From assembly GCF_004123835.1 (NCBI RefSeq), contig NZ_MZMU01000010.1:186001-250000 (forward strand): 64,000 bases of DNA, written 5' to 3'. The position numbers were made by a program, and so were the translations under genes. Each line of letters starts with the position of its first letter. The stretch's first letter is position 1. The notes under the pieces were generated by a model, which worked only from the letters and a program-made list of their open reading frames with translations, searched no databases and had not been told where the DNA came from. This stretch comes from Rhizobium leguminosarum (lineage in GTDB: Bacteria > Pseudomonadota > Alphaproteobacteria > Rhizobiales > Rhizobiaceae). This document shows, piece by piece, positions 8,438-17,583 of this stretch.

Positions 8438-9775
8438 TCAGTTGCGTAGATATTCCTCCATGGAATCGTCGAGCGCCTCGACCCAGGGGGTGTGGTGCGT
8501 CGGCGACATGTTGCCGGTCATCAGCGATCGGTAGGCATGATCGCGGAAGCCCATGATGTTGTGGGCCTTGTGATGTTCCCACTCCATGAAGGTCTGGTTG
8601 GTGCCCTCGATGTCGAAGCTCGGATAATCGGTTTCGGCAAGCAGTTCCTTCACATAGTCGCCCTGATACCAGATCATCTGCTCGGCATCCTCGAGTGTTT
8701 CCTCGCGGGCGCGCCACATGTCGAAATTGGCTTTCAGCTCCTCTTCCGGCGGCTGTGTGATGCGGCCCATCATCACGTCGCGTGCCCACCAGGCCTGCAC
8801 GTCGAACATGTTGAAGGTATAGAACTGGTCCTGCATGCCGATATAGAAAAGCTGCGGGTTCTTGTCGAAGATCACCCCCTTGTAGAGGCTGTCGGCCCAG
8901 AGGCGGTTGGCGGTCTTCAGCCGGAGATCGTCGGGCAGGAAGGGGAAATGGTGCTGGTAGCCGGTGCAGAGGATCACGGCATCGACCTCCTTGGTCGAGC
9001 CGTCGAGGAAATGCGCCGTGCGGTTTTCGAGCTTCACCAGCAGCGGCCGCTCCTCGAAATTCTCCGGCCATTTGAAGCCCATCGGCTTCGAGCGATAGCT
9101 GGTCGTCACCGATTTCGCGCCGTATTTCCAGCATTGCGAGCCGATGTCTTCGGCCGAATAGCTGCGGCCGACGATCAGGATGTCCTTGCCCTTGAACTCA
9201 AGCGCGTCGCGGAAATCATGGGCATGCAGTACGCGACCGTTGAACGTCTTGACGCCCTCGAAATAGGGCACGTTCGGCGTCGAGAAATGACCTGATGCCA
9301 CGACGACATAGTCGAATTCCTCGTCATACATCCGGTCCTCGACGCGGTTATGCGCCGTCACCGTGAATTTCTTCGTCTGATCGTCGAAACGAACCATGCG
9401 CACCGGCGTGCTGAAGCGCACCCAGTGGCGGACGTTCGCCTTCTCGACGCGGCCCTTGATGTAATCCCAGAGCACGGCGCGCGGCGGATAGGAGGCGATC
9501 GGCTTGCCGAAATGCTCCTCGAAGGAATAATCGGCGAATTCGAGGCATTCCTTCGGGCCGTTCGACCAGAGGTAACGATACATGCTGCCATGGACCGGCT
9601 CGCCATATTCGTCGAGGCCGGTGCGCCAGGTATAGTTCCAAAGCCCGCCCCAATCCGACTGCTTTTCGAAGCAGACGATCTCCGGGATTTCGGCGCCCTT
9701 CTGGGCGGCCGATTGAAAGGCGCGCAGCTGCGCCAGCCCGGAAGGACCGGCACCGATGACGGCTACTCTTGTCAT
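8438..9775 (-). CDS. tmm: Trimethylamine monooxygenase (flavin-containing)
   Basis: A 445-residue class B flavoprotein monooxygenase that oxidises TMA to TMAO using FAD and NADPH. The FAD motif GAGPSG is at residues 8-13 in [18 protein letters not shown]. The FMO signature region reads [13 protein letters not shown], the NADPH-binding motif is [11 protein letters not shown], and [12 protein letters not shown] lies before the end. Length and motifs match bacterial Tmm better than Baeyer-Villiger enzymes. It is the last gene of the operon, 40 bp after dmmC. Its product is the substrate of Tdm, encoded at the far end of the cluster. Confidence 0.93.
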   Translation of the reverse strand: MTRVAVIGAGPSGLAQLRAFQSAAQKGAEIPEIVCFEKQSDWGGLWNYTWRTGLDEYGEPVHGSMYRYLWSNGPKECLEFADYSFEEHFGKPIASYPPRAVLWDYIKGRVEKANVRHWVRFSTPVRMVRFDDQTKKFTVTAHNRVEDRMYDEEFDYVVVASGHFSTPNVPYFEGVKTFNGRVLHAHDFRDALEFKGKDILIVGRSYSAEDIGSQCWKYGAKSVTTSYRSKPMGFKWPENFEERPLLVKLENRTAHFLDGSTKEVDAVILCTGYQHHFPFLPDDLRLKTANRLWADSLYKGVIFDKNPQLFYIGMQDQFYTFNMFDVQAWWARDVMMGRITQPPEEELKANFDMWRAREETLEDAEQMIWYQGDYVKELLAETDYPSFDIEGTNQTFMEWEHHKAHNIMGFRDHAYRSLMTGNMSPTHHTPWVEALDDSMEEYLRN

Positions 9776-9815
9776 GAAGTATTCCCCTCTTGATTATATC
9801 GCATTGTCCTGCGTG

Positions 9816-10856
9816 TCAGTCCGGATAGATGCCGGGGCTGGTCGGCGCCCCGTCGTCATATTTGGCAAGCCAGTCGATCGTCGTCTCGCGGAAGCGGGTG
9901 AGGCCCTTGTAGTCGATGAGCTCGGGCGGCAGCGTTTTCAGCACGCGCGGAAAGCGGCGCGCCCATTTCGGCACGGTGACGAGCTCTTCCATGTTCATCA
10001 GGTAGCAGCGGATGACGAAGAGGATGGCGTTGGAGCGCGGCAAGCGCCAGAGGCTCTGCAATTCGACACGCAGATGCACCTTCTCGCCGACATTGTCCGG
10101 CGTCACCGTCGTGCGGTCAGGACCCCATTTGTGATAATTCTCCGGGCTGGTGTCGAGCCGCGGATTGATCGTCATCGTCCAGTTGAAGCGTCGTGTCGGC
10201 TTGCCCTGCTGCAGGTTCAGCAGGAATTTCAGCGCCCTGTCGAAGACGCCGATCTGGTGGGCGAGCGGCACCGGCCCGTGCCATTCCATGAAGTTCATGC
10301 CGATATCGAAATCGAGCGACCAGTCGGCCTGAGTCGTCACCATGCCGGCATCCATCCAGAGATTGGCGTCGCGCTGGTCGACGATGCAGAAGTCGCCCTG
10401 GGCCTGGCGGGTGATATATTCGAAGGGCTCATAGGGCAGCGTCGAGGCATCGCCAAAGGTGAAGCTGTCGTCGATGCCGAGCGGGCGGTTGATCCAGCGC
10501 CACTGGTCGCCGTTGCGGATCAGCGTGAAATGGTCGGGGTAACCCGCCGCCTGCTCTTCCATCAAAAGTTCGAGCGTGTCCCATTGCGCGCTCATCATGT
10601 GCGGCAGCGCCTGGTAGCGCAGCGGATCTTCCTTCAGCACCAGCGCCCGGTCGTGCATCTCGGCGACATAATGCTCGTCGACGTCGATCAGGCTTTCGTA
10701 GACGGTTCCCGCCCGGCCGTGCACATGCGGCTCCATATTGACGGAATACATGTATTCGTCGCGGTCGAAGGGAAACGGGAAACGCCGGATGTTTTCGGGG
10801 CTGTTCCGATAGCTGAAATCGTTCCGGAAGGTTTCCTGCTTGAAGACGATTGCCAT
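9816..10856 (-). CDS. dmmC: Dimethylamine monooxygenase heme subunit (DUF3445)
   Basis: A 346-residue protein of the DUF3445 family of heme-dependent oxidative N-demethylases. It carries out O2-dependent N-demethylation of dimethylamine to methylamine plus formaldehyde with DmmA and DmmB. Recognisable parts are FPFDRDEYMYSVNMEPH and LRVELQSLWRLPRSNAILF near the C-terminus. I set the start at 10856 because AAGGAG precedes it; a longer frame to 10898 would overlap dmmB. The D-A-B-C gene order matches Ruegeria dmmDABC; subunit letters are assigned from that order. Confidence 0.85.
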   Translation of the reverse strand: MAIVFKQETFRNDFSYRNSPENIRRFPFPFDRDEYMYSVNMEPHVHGRAGTVYESLIDVDEHYVAEMHDRALVLKEDPLRYQALPHMMSAQWDTLELLMEEQAAGYPDHFTLIRNGDQWRWINRPLGIDDSFTFGDASTLPYEPFEYITRQAQGDFCIVDQRDANLWMDAGMVTTQADWSLDFDIGMNFMEWHGPVPLAHQIGVFDRALKFLLNLQQGKPTRRFNWTMTINPRLDTSPENYHKWGPDRTTVTPDNVGEKVHLRVELQSLWRLPRSNAILFVIRCYLMNMEELVTVPKWARRFPRVLKTLPPELIDYKGLTRFRETTIDWLAKYDDGAPTSPGIYPD

Positions 10857-10887
10857 GTCCGGTCTCCTTGTTCCGCTTCCGATGCCG

Positions 10888-11853
10888 CTAGAGATCAAGA
10901 TGCAGCGTGTTTCCCTCGAAGCGGGAAACGCAGATCATCACCTTGCGGCCGGATGCTTTTTCTTCGCTCGTCAAATAGACGTCATGGTGCAGCAGCTTGC
11001 CGTCGCAGGTGACGACCCCGGTCTCGCATTGACCGCAGGCGCCGCCGCGACAGAGGAAGGGGGCGTCGACGCCCGCCGCCTCGATCGCCTCCAGCATGCT
11101 TTCGTGATGGCCGACCTTCACGGTCTTGCCGGACCGCAGGAGCTCGATCGCGAAGGGCTTGCCTGGTAGAGACGACAGGAACCGTTCGGAATGCAGGTTC
11201 TGCTCCGGCCAGCCGGCGTCCAGTCCCGCCTTCAGCACGCCGTCGATCATGCCGGACGGGCCGCAGACATAGAGATGTGTGCCGAGCGGCTGGCTGTCGA
11301 GCAGGCGCGTCAGGGGGATGACGCCGCCTTCGGCATCGCAATAGATCTTGATGCGATGTCCGCCGTAACGCTCCTGGAGTTCCCGCCAGTAGGCGCCGCG
11401 GTCGCGCGTGCGGATGGCATAATGCAGCTCGAAATTGGCGCCCTCGCGGGAAAACTGCTCCATCATCGCGATGAAGGGGGTAATGCCGATGCCGCCGGCG
11501 ATCAGAAGATGCTTGCGCCCGCGCCAGTCCGGCTGAAAGAGGTTGACGGGATAGCTGACCTTCAGCTCGTCGCCTTCGCGGACCTTCTCATGCATGAAGG
11601 TGGAGCCGCCGCGTGAATCCTCGACGTGCAGCACGCTGATCTCATAGGCTGCGCAATCATGCGGCGGCGACATCAGCGAATAAGCGTTGCGGCGCATATG
11701 GCCGCCATCGTTCATCAAAACGATGACGTGGGCGCCGCCGGAGAAATAAGGCATCGGTTTGCCGTCAAGGCGCTCGAAACGGAAGCGCTTGACGCGCTCG
11801 GCGATCGGCGTGATCCGCGTCACGCGGACAGGAATTTCAGTGCCACCGCTCAA
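10888..11853 (-). CDS. dmmB: Dimethylamine monooxygenase reductase subunit
   Basis: A 321-residue oxidoreductase of the phthalate dioxygenase reductase type. An N-terminal flavin-binding barrel contains RRNAYSLMSPP, the NAD(P)H-binding fold contains LLIAGGIGITPFIAMM and YVCGPSGMI, and the C-terminal plant-type [2Fe-2S] ferredoxin domain has ligands Cys268, Cys273, Cys276 (CRGGACGQC) and Cys308. It passes electrons from NAD(P)H to the DmmC heme. It overlaps dmmA by 4 bp (ATGA-type coupling). Alone it could be read as a vanillate demethylase reductase; the neighbours settle the role. Confidence 0.88.
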   Translation of the reverse strand: MSGGTEIPVRVTRITPIAERVKRFRFERLDGKPMPYFSGGAHVIVLMNDGGHMRRNAYSLMSPPHDCAAYEISVLHVEDSRGGSTFMHEKVREGDELKVSYPVNLFQPDWRGRKHLLIAGGIGITPFIAMMEQFSREGANFELHYAIRTRDRGAYWRELQERYGGHRIKIYCDAEGGVIPLTRLLDSQPLGTHLYVCGPSGMIDGVLKAGLDAGWPEQNLHSERFLSSLPGKPFAIELLRSGKTVKVGHHESMLEAIEAAGVDAPFLCRGGACGQCETGVVTCDGKLLHHDVYLTSEEKASGRKVMICVSRFEGNTLHLDL

Positions 11854-12455
11854 AGGAACAAATCCTCCGGATCAGGCGCGCTGCCCGGTTCTTCGGCGTC
11901 GATATTGACGCCCTGGAAGGCAGCGAGCCGGCGCGAATAATGGTCGCGTACCAGAAGCGGCAGCCCGCAATGGCTGCAGGCAAAGGGGCTGGTGGTGACG
12001 TCGTCGGTGATGCCCTTGCAATGGACACATTGCACGCGTCTGGCCAGCGAGCCGCGATGCTCGGTGATGACGGAGGCATGATCCATGCCGTAATCGAGCG
12101 CCACCAGCATTGCCTGGCCGATGAAGCCTTCTGTGCCCGACAGATAAAGCCGCGTGCCCATATGGGCAGTGGCAAGCGAACCCTTCAATCGGAAGAGCAG
12201 CGTTGCGATCGTCGGCGCCGTGAAGAACATGTCGGCGCCGAGGCGGCGCAGCGCTTCGTCCAGGCCGGTACCCTGCGAGCCGCGGGCGACATAGAGGATT
12301 TCGCTGCGGGAAAGCGCCGTTTCGTCAAGCGCCGGCTGCTGATCGAGGAGAGCCTTGGCGCCCTCCCCTTCGAGCGCGAAAATGTGCCGCCGGGCGCGCG
12401 GCTGGATGGTCAAGCCTGTGTAGACTGGTCGGCTTTTGATGCCTGCAACGAGCAT
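11850..12455 (-). CDS. dmmA: Dimethylamine monooxygenase small subunit DmmA
   Basis: A 201-residue protein with an N-terminal alpha/beta domain (DMFFTAPTIATLLFRLKGSL) and a C-terminal metal-binding knuckle with four cysteines: Cys143/Cys146 (CVHC) and Cys160/Cys163 (CSHC). The knuckle is followed by GLPLLVRDHYSRRLAAFQGV. This architecture corresponds to the DmmA family. The site could hold Zn or a rubredoxin-like Fe; the sequence does not decide. It lies 11 bp after dmmD and overlaps dmmB. Confidence 0.83.
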   Translation of the reverse strand: MLVAGIKSRPVYTGLTIQPRARRHIFALEGEGAKALLDQQPALDETALSRSEILYVARGSQGTGLDEALRRLGADMFFTAPTIATLLFRLKGSLATAHMGTRLYLSGTEGFIGQAMLVALDYGMDHASVITEHRGSLARRVQCVHCKGITDDVTTSPFACSHCGLPLLVRDHYSRRLAAFQGVNIDAEEPGSAPDPEDLFL

Positions 12456-12466
12456 TCGCGTGCTCC

Positions 12467-13600
12467 TTAACCTACGGCGGTCCTCTTCTTCTTCTCCGGA
12501 TCGTCGAAAGGAAGCGTGTGGGCGGTGGCGCCTGCCTTCACGGTCTTGCCGCGGACTTCGAGTTTCGTCCCATGCACCGCCTTGTCAACGTCCAGACGGG
12601 CAATCGCCATGGATTTCTTCGTCAGCGACGAATAGCTCGGGCAGGTAATGACGCCGACCTTTTTGCCGTCGGCAAAGACTTCGTCGCCGAGATCGGCCGG
12701 TCCGTCGGCATCGATCAGCATGCCGAAGATCTTGAAACGTTCCTTACCCTTGAGGCGAGCATGTTCCTCGGCGCCACGGAAGCCCGTCTTGCCGGGGCTG
12801 ACGGTGAAGTCGAGGCCGAGTTCCCAGAGGCTGTCGCCGGGCGGCTGATCGGCGAAGGGATACATCTGCGAATTGTCGTAGGGGTAGAAAAGCAGGTAGC
12901 TTTCGACCCGCAGCATGTCGAGAACGGAGAAGCAGCAGGGGATGATGCCCATCTCCTTGCCTTCCTCGACGATCCGGTCCCAGACCATGACGGCGTCCTG
13001 GCCGCGCACGAAGATCTCGTAGCCGCGTTCGCCGGTATAGCCGGTGCGCGAGATCATCACCGGCGCGCCGAACAGCGTCGTCTGCATGTGGTGGAAATAT
13101 TTGAGGTCGCGGATGCCGGGCACATATTTGGCGAGATAGTCGACTGCGAGCGGGCCCTGCAGTGACAGATCGTGCAGGTCATCGTCGAAGAGCACGGCGC
13201 AATTGCGGCCGGCAGCCTGCTTGACGAGTTCCTCGTGGCCGGAGCCGGAGCCATGCACCAGCATCCAGGAATTCGGGCCGGTGCGATAGACGATGCAGTC
13301 GTCGGTGAAGTGGCCGCGGTCGTTCAGCATGGTCGCGTAGACCGACCGGCCGGGGTAGATCTTCGTCAGGTCGCGGGTGGTGATGTGGTCGAGCACGGCG
13401 ATGGCGTGCGGGCCGACCAGGTGCACCTTCTTCAGGCCCGAGACATCCATGATGCCGGCCTTGGTGCGGACGGCGACATGCTCTTCCGACATGTCCTTGT
13501 CGTAGGTCCAGGCGGTTCCCATGCCGCTCCAGTCCTCGAGCTTCGATCCCAGAGCGCGATGCCGATCCGCCAAGACGGAGAAACGCCATGATAAAGCCAT
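12467..13600 (-). CDS. dmmD: GcvT-like tetrahydrofolate protein required with DMA monooxygenase
   Basis: A 377-residue GcvT/T-protein family member: TKAGIMDVSGLKKVHLVGP at the N-terminus, then SLQGPLAVDYLAKYVPG and MISRTGYTGERGYEIFV, ending with a C-terminal barrel. Homologues bind tetrahydrofolate and accept formaldehyde-level C1 groups. In Ruegeria a gene in this position (dmmD) is needed for growth on methylated amines although not for monooxygenase activity itself. Here it most likely channels formaldehyde released by DmmABC to methylene-THF. It is not part of a glycine cleavage operon (no gcvH or gcvP nearby), which argues against a standard T-protein. Confidence 0.8.
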   Translation of the reverse strand: MALSWRFSVLADRHRALGSKLEDWSGMGTAWTYDKDMSEEHVAVRTKAGIMDVSGLKKVHLVGPHAIAVLDHITTRDLTKIYPGRSVYATMLNDRGHFTDDCIVYRTGPNSWMLVHGSGSGHEELVKQAAGRNCAVLFDDDLHDLSLQGPLAVDYLAKYVPGIRDLKYFHHMQTTLFGAPVMISRTGYTGERGYEIFVRGQDAVMVWDRIVEEGKEMGIIPCCFSVLDMLRVESYLLFYPYDNSQMYPFADQPPGDSLWELGLDFTVSPGKTGFRGAEEHARLKGKERFKIFGMLIDADGPADLGDEVFADGKKVGVITCPSYSSLTKKSMAIARLDVDKAVHGTKLEVRGKTVKAGATAHTLPFDDPEKKKRTAVG

Positions 13601-13772
13601 TGTCCGTTCCCTTTTGTTTCCTCTACGGAATATTTATTTCCTGACTATATTCGTCTTTCGCGCCGTGGCAACCCCGCCCGACATGCATTTCCCAAACTTT
13701 TGGCGGCACTTGCTGCAACCTTCACCATCTGCACAACGCATGCGGCTACGCCTTTGCCCTCCCCCACCCGTC

Positions 13773-14657
13773 TCAACCCATGCGTTCGGAGGCGTAGCTG
13801 CCGGGGCTTGCCGGAAAGACCACGGTGCGGTTGCCGTTGATGAAGGTGCGGTGATGGATATGGGCGTGGATGGCGCGCGCCAGCACCTGGCTTTCGACGT
13901 CGCGGCCGATCGAGACATAGTCGTCGGGTGACTGCGCATGGGTGATGCGCGCCGTGTCCTGCTCGATGATCGGGCCTTCGTCGAGATCGGCGGTGACGTA
14001 ATGCGCCGTCGCCCCGATCAGCTTCACGCCGCGGCCGTAGGCCTGTTTATAAGGGTTGGCGCCCTTGAAGCTCGGCAGGAAGGAATGGTGGATATTGATG
14101 ATCTTCCCGGACATTTTCTGGCACATCTCGTCCGACAGGATCTGCATGTAGCGGGCGAGCACGATCAGTTCCGTGCCGGTCTGCTCGGCCACTTCCATGA
14201 TATGGGCCTCGGCCTGCGCCTTGTTGGCCTTGGTGACGGGAATATGGTGGAAGGGGATGTCGTGGTTGACCACGACCTTCTGGTAGTCGAAATGGTTTGA
14301 GACGACGCCGACGATATCGATCGGCAGCGCGCCGATCTTCCAGCGGTAAAGCAGGTCGTTGAGGCAATGGCCGAAGCGCGACACCATCAGCAGCACCTTC
14401 ATGCGCTTCTCGCTGTCGTGAAAATCGTAATCCATTTCGAAAGGAGCGGCGACAGCTGCAAAACCGGTGTCGATATCGGCGCCCGAAAGCCCCTCTTCCG
14501 AAATGAAGCTGACGCGCATGAAGAACTTGCCGGTATCGAGATCGTCGAACTGCGAGCTGTCGATGATGTTGCAGCCCTTGTCGGCCAGATAGCTCGAAAT
14601 CGCCGCGACGATGCCGCGCGTCGACTTGCAGGATACGGTGAGTACGAAGTTCTTCAT
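13773..14657 (-). CDS. purU: Formyltetrahydrofolate deformylase
   Basis: A 294-residue enzyme hydrolysing 10-formyl-THF to formate and THF. The N-terminal ACT domain (about 1-85) starts VLTVSCKSTRGIVAAISSYL. The C-terminal formyltransferase fold includes INIHHSFLPSFKGANPYKQA and GATAHYVTADLDEGPIIEQD, with catalytic Asn/His/Asp-type residues intact. It lies between gmaS and dmmD, 172 bp upstream of dmmD. In C1 metabolism it drains folate-bound C1 units to formate and regenerates THF for DmmD, Tdm and MgdC. The 13601-13772 gap shows nothing recognisable. Confidence 0.96.
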   Translation of the reverse strand: MKNFVLTVSCKSTRGIVAAISSYLADKGCNIIDSSQFDDLDTGKFFMRVSFISEEGLSGADIDTGFAAVAAPFEMDYDFHDSEKRMKVLLMVSRFGHCLNDLLYRWKIGALPIDIVGVVSNHFDYQKVVVNHDIPFHHIPVTKANKAQAEAHIMEVAEQTGTELIVLARYMQILSDEMCQKMSGKIINIHHSFLPSFKGANPYKQAYGRGVKLIGATAHYVTADLDEGPIIEQDTARITHAQSPDDYVSIGRDVESQVLARAIHAHIHHRTFINGNRTVVFPASPGSYASERMG

Positions 14658-14695
14658 GCTGTCACTTTCTTCGCCATATCAAGTGCAGGGGCCCA

Positions 14696-14795
14696 CTGCA
14701 TAATTCCTTATAATCGGGATCGATTTAAGGAATTATGCAGCAATTCAAAGTGTTACAGCGTCCTTTGCGCGTCTGAAAGACGCGCGGCGCTGTAA
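14696..14795. repeat. RIME1-type repeat between gmaS and purU
   Basis: A full-length copy: CTGCATAATTCCTTATAA paired with TTAAGGAATTATGCAG, then TTACAGCGTCCTTTGCGCG through GACGCGCGGCGCTGTAA. It sits inside the methylamine operon, where it could form a strong hairpin in the mRNA and separate upstream from downstream expression. Confidence 0.85.
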
Positions 14796-14849
14796 TCACG
14801 CCGGAGCTTGTTCGCCCCGGCGCGTCAGTGATTGGAGGCTTCCAGCCAC

Positions 14850-16157
14850 TCAGATGTCGAGCGTACTGTCGCGTTCCCACTGGGTGAAATGCGAGCAGTA
14901 GGCATTCCATTCCTGATGCTTGAGCTTGAGATAGGCGGCGGAAAACTCGGCCCCGATCGCCTGCTTCAAGCCCTCGTCGGCATCATAGGCGCGCAGCGCG
15001 TCGAGCAGATTGAGCGGCAGGCGCGGCGCGTCCTTCACCAGGTACCCCTCGGCATACATGTCGATATCGTAGTGCCGGCCGGGATCGGCCTGGCTGCGGA
15101 TGCCGTCGAGGCCGGCCGCGATGATGATCGCCTGCAGCAGATACGGGTTGACCGCACCATCAGGCAGGCGCAGCTCGAAGCGGCCCGGCCCCGGCACGCG
15201 CACCATGTGGGTGCGGTTGTTGCCCGTCCAGGTCACGGTGTTCGGCGCCCAGGTCGCACCCGATGTGGTGCGCGGCGCGTTGATGCGCTTATAGGAATTG
15301 ACCGTCGGATTGGTGATCGCGGCAAGCGCGGAGGCGTGCTTCATGATGCCGCCGAGGAAGGTCCTACCCTGAGCGGAGAGCCCAAATGGCATTTCCTTGT
15401 CCGCGAAGGCGTTGACCTTGCCATCGACGTCCCAGACCGAGATGTGGGCATGGCAGCCGTTTCCGGTCAGGCCCTTGAAGGGCTTCGGCATGAACGTGGC
15501 GCGAAGGCCGTGCTTTTCGGCAACCGACTTGACCATGAACTTGAAGAAGGAGTGCTTGTCCGCCGTCTGAAGAGCGTCGTCATATTCCCAGTTCATCTCG
15601 AACTGGCCGTTCGCGTCCTCGTGGTCGTTCTGATAGGGCTTCCAGCCAAGCTCGAGCATGTAGTCGCAGATCTCGGCGATGACATCATAGCGACGCATCA
15701 CGGCCTGCTGATCGTAGCAAGGCTTCTCGGCTGTATCGAACTGGTCAGAAATCACCGAGCCGTCGGCGGAGATGAGAAAGAACTCGGGCTCCACGCCGGT
15801 TTTCACCCGGAGCCCTTCTTTCGCAGCTTCAGCGACCAGTCTTTTCAGCACCACACGCGGTGCCTGTTCGACAGGCTGATCGTCCATGACGCAGTCGGCA
15901 GCAACCCATGCGACGTCTTTCTTCCAGGGTAGCTGGATGACGGAAGAAGCATCGGGAAGCGCGAACAGGTCGGGATGGGCAGGCGTCAAATCGAGCCAGG
16001 TTGCGAAGCCCGCGAAGCCGGCGCCGTCTTTCTGCATATCGGCGATGGCTTCGGCGGGGACCAGCTTGGCGCGTTGGCCGCCGAACAGGTCGGTATAGCT
16101 GATCATGAAATATTTGATGCCTTTGTCTTTGGCAAAAGCAGCAAGGTCCAGTGTCAT
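14850..16157 (-). CDS. gmaS: Gamma-glutamylmethylamide synthetase (glutamine synthetase III-like)
   Basis: A 435-residue glutamine synthetase fold enzyme that ATP-dependently condenses glutamate with methylamine to gamma-glutamylmethylamide. The glutamate-binding/metal motifs GVEPEFFLIS and GNGCHAHISVWD are present, as is the ATP-site region INAPRTTSGATWAPN. It is shorter than GlnA (about 470) and lacks a GlnA-type C-terminal adenylylation region. In S. meliloti the homologue is named glnT, so a residual glutamine synthetase role is possible. Its position directly after mgsABC on the same strand supports GmaS. Confidence 0.88.
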   Translation of the reverse strand: MTLDLAAFAKDKGIKYFMISYTDLFGGQRAKLVPAEAIADMQKDGAGFAGFATWLDLTPAHPDLFALPDASSVIQLPWKKDVAWVAADCVMDDQPVEQAPRVVLKRLVAEAAKEGLRVKTGVEPEFFLISADGSVISDQFDTAEKPCYDQQAVMRRYDVIAEICDYMLELGWKPYQNDHEDANGQFEMNWEYDDALQTADKHSFFKFMVKSVAEKHGLRATFMPKPFKGLTGNGCHAHISVWDVDGKVNAFADKEMPFGLSAQGRTFLGGIMKHASALAAITNPTVNSYKRINAPRTTSGATWAPNTVTWTGNNRTHMVRVPGPGRFELRLPDGAVNPYLLQAIIIAAGLDGIRSQADPGRHYDIDMYAEGYLVKDAPRLPLNLLDALRAYDADEGLKQAIGAEFSAAYLKLKHQEWNAYCSHFTQWERDSTLDI

Positions 16158-16240
16158 TCTCGTTCCCCTTTGGATTTCTTCGAGACACTTCGCTTATGGA
16201 TGCGAGACGGCCGGGACGTTTGCCCGGCCGGTAGTAGAAA

Positions 16241-17569
16241 TCAGTAGCCTCCCTTGCCGGGATACCAGTTTGTGCCGGCGAGCGGGATCTGGGCCATGGC
16301 CGCGGCCTCCATCGTCAGCGCGCAAAGATCTTCCGGTTCCAGGTTGTGCAGATGGTTCTTGCCGCAGGCGCGCGCGATGGTCTGGGCTTCCAGCGTCATG
16401 ACCTTCAGATAGTTGGCGAGGCGGCGGCCAGCGGCGATCGGATCAAGCCGCTTCATCAGTTCCGGATCCTGCGTCGTGATGCCCGCCGGGTCTTTGCCTT
16501 CGTGCCAGTCGTCGTAGGCGCCAGCCGTCGTGCCGAGCTTTTGGTATTCTTCTTCCCAGTGCGGATCGTTGTCGCCGATCGCAACGAGTGCTGCCGTGCC
16601 GATGGCAACCGCATCGGCGCCCAGCGCCAGTGCCTTGGCCACGTCGGCGCCCGAACGGATACCGCCCGAGATGATCAGTTGCACCTTGCGATGCATGCCG
16701 AGGTCCTGCAGCGCCTGGACCGCGGGGCGGATGCAGGCGAGCGTCGGCATGCCGACATTCTCGATGAAGACATCCTGCGTCGCGGCGGTCCCGCCCTGCA
16801 TGCCATCGAGCACCACCACGTCGGCGCCGGCCTTCACGGCAAGCGCCGTATCGTAATAGGGACGCGCGCCGCCGACCTTCACATAGATCGGCTTTTCCCA
16901 ATCGGTGATCTCGCGCAGTTCCAGGATCTTGATTTCGAGGTCGTCCGGGCCGGTCCAATCCGGATGGCGGCAGGCCGAGCGCTGGTCGATGCCCTTCGGT
17001 AGATTGCGCATGTTGGCGACGCGATCGGAGATCTTCTGGCCGAGCAGCATGCCGCCGCCGCCGGGCTTGGCACCTTGACCGACAACCACTTCGATCGCGT
17101 CGGCGCGACGCAGGTCCTTGGGATTCATGCCGTATCGCGACGGCAGATACTGGTAGACCAGCGTCTGTGAATGGCCGCGCTCTTCATCGGTCATCCCGCC
17201 GTCGCCTGTCGTGGTGGAGGTTCCGGCGATCGTCGCGCCGCGTCCGAGCGCCTCCTTGGCATTGCCGGACAGGGCGCCGAAGCTCATGCCGGCAATGGTG
17301 ATCGGCGTCTTCAGGTGAATGGGCTTTTTGGCGAAGCGTGCGCCGAGGACGACTGACGTGTCGCACTTCTCGCGGTAACCTTCGAGCGGATAGCGCGAGA
17401 TCGATGCGCCGAGAAACAGCAGGTCGTCGAAATGCGGAACCTTCCGTTTGGTGCCGGCGCCACGGATGTCGTAAATGCCGGTCGCCGCTGCACGGCGGAT
17501 TTCCGCCAGCGTGTAATCGTCGAAGGTCGCGGACTTGCGCGGCGGGGTATAGGGGTTGTGATAGCTCAT
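16241..17569 (-). CDS. mgsC: N-methylglutamate synthase subunit C (GltB FMN-domain-like, GlxD)
   Basis: A 442-residue protein homologous to the FMN-binding synthase domain of glutamate synthase, seen as VVVGQGAKPGGGGMLLGQKI, VVLDGMQGGTAATQD and ISGGIRSGADVAKALALGADAV. With MgsA and MgsB it makes N-methylglutamate. The C-terminal half of the GltB iron-sulphur cysteine set is not obvious, as in other stand-alone homologues. It lies 14 bp after mgsB and 83 bp before gmaS. The S. meliloti name for this gene is glxD. Confidence 0.92.
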   Translation of the reverse strand: MSYHNPYTPPRKSATFDDYTLAEIRRAAATGIYDIRGAGTKRKVPHFDDLLFLGASISRYPLEGYREKCDTSVVLGARFAKKPIHLKTPITIAGMSFGALSGNAKEALGRGATIAGTSTTTGDGGMTDEERGHSQTLVYQYLPSRYGMNPKDLRRADAIEVVVGQGAKPGGGGMLLGQKISDRVANMRNLPKGIDQRSACRHPDWTGPDDLEIKILELREITDWEKPIYVKVGGARPYYDTALAVKAGADVVVLDGMQGGTAATQDVFIENVGMPTLACIRPAVQALQDLGMHRKVQLIISGGIRSGADVAKALALGADAVAIGTAALVAIGDNDPHWEEEYQKLGTTAGAYDDWHEGKDPAGITTQDPELMKRLDPIAAGRRLANYLKVMTLEAQTIARACGKNHLHNLEPEDLCALTMEAAAMAQIPLAGTNWYPGKGGY

Positions 17570-17583
17570 GATGGTCCCTCGCC

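Noticed and set aside
12467..13600. Glycine cleavage T-protein gcvT
   Set aside because: No gcvH or gcvP nearby; its place at the head of dmmABC fits the accessory DmmD role better.
14850..16157. Ordinary glutamine synthetase
   Set aside because: Short form directly linked to mgsABC and the other methylamine genes; gamma-glutamylmethylamide synthetase is the better fit, though side activity cannot be excluded.
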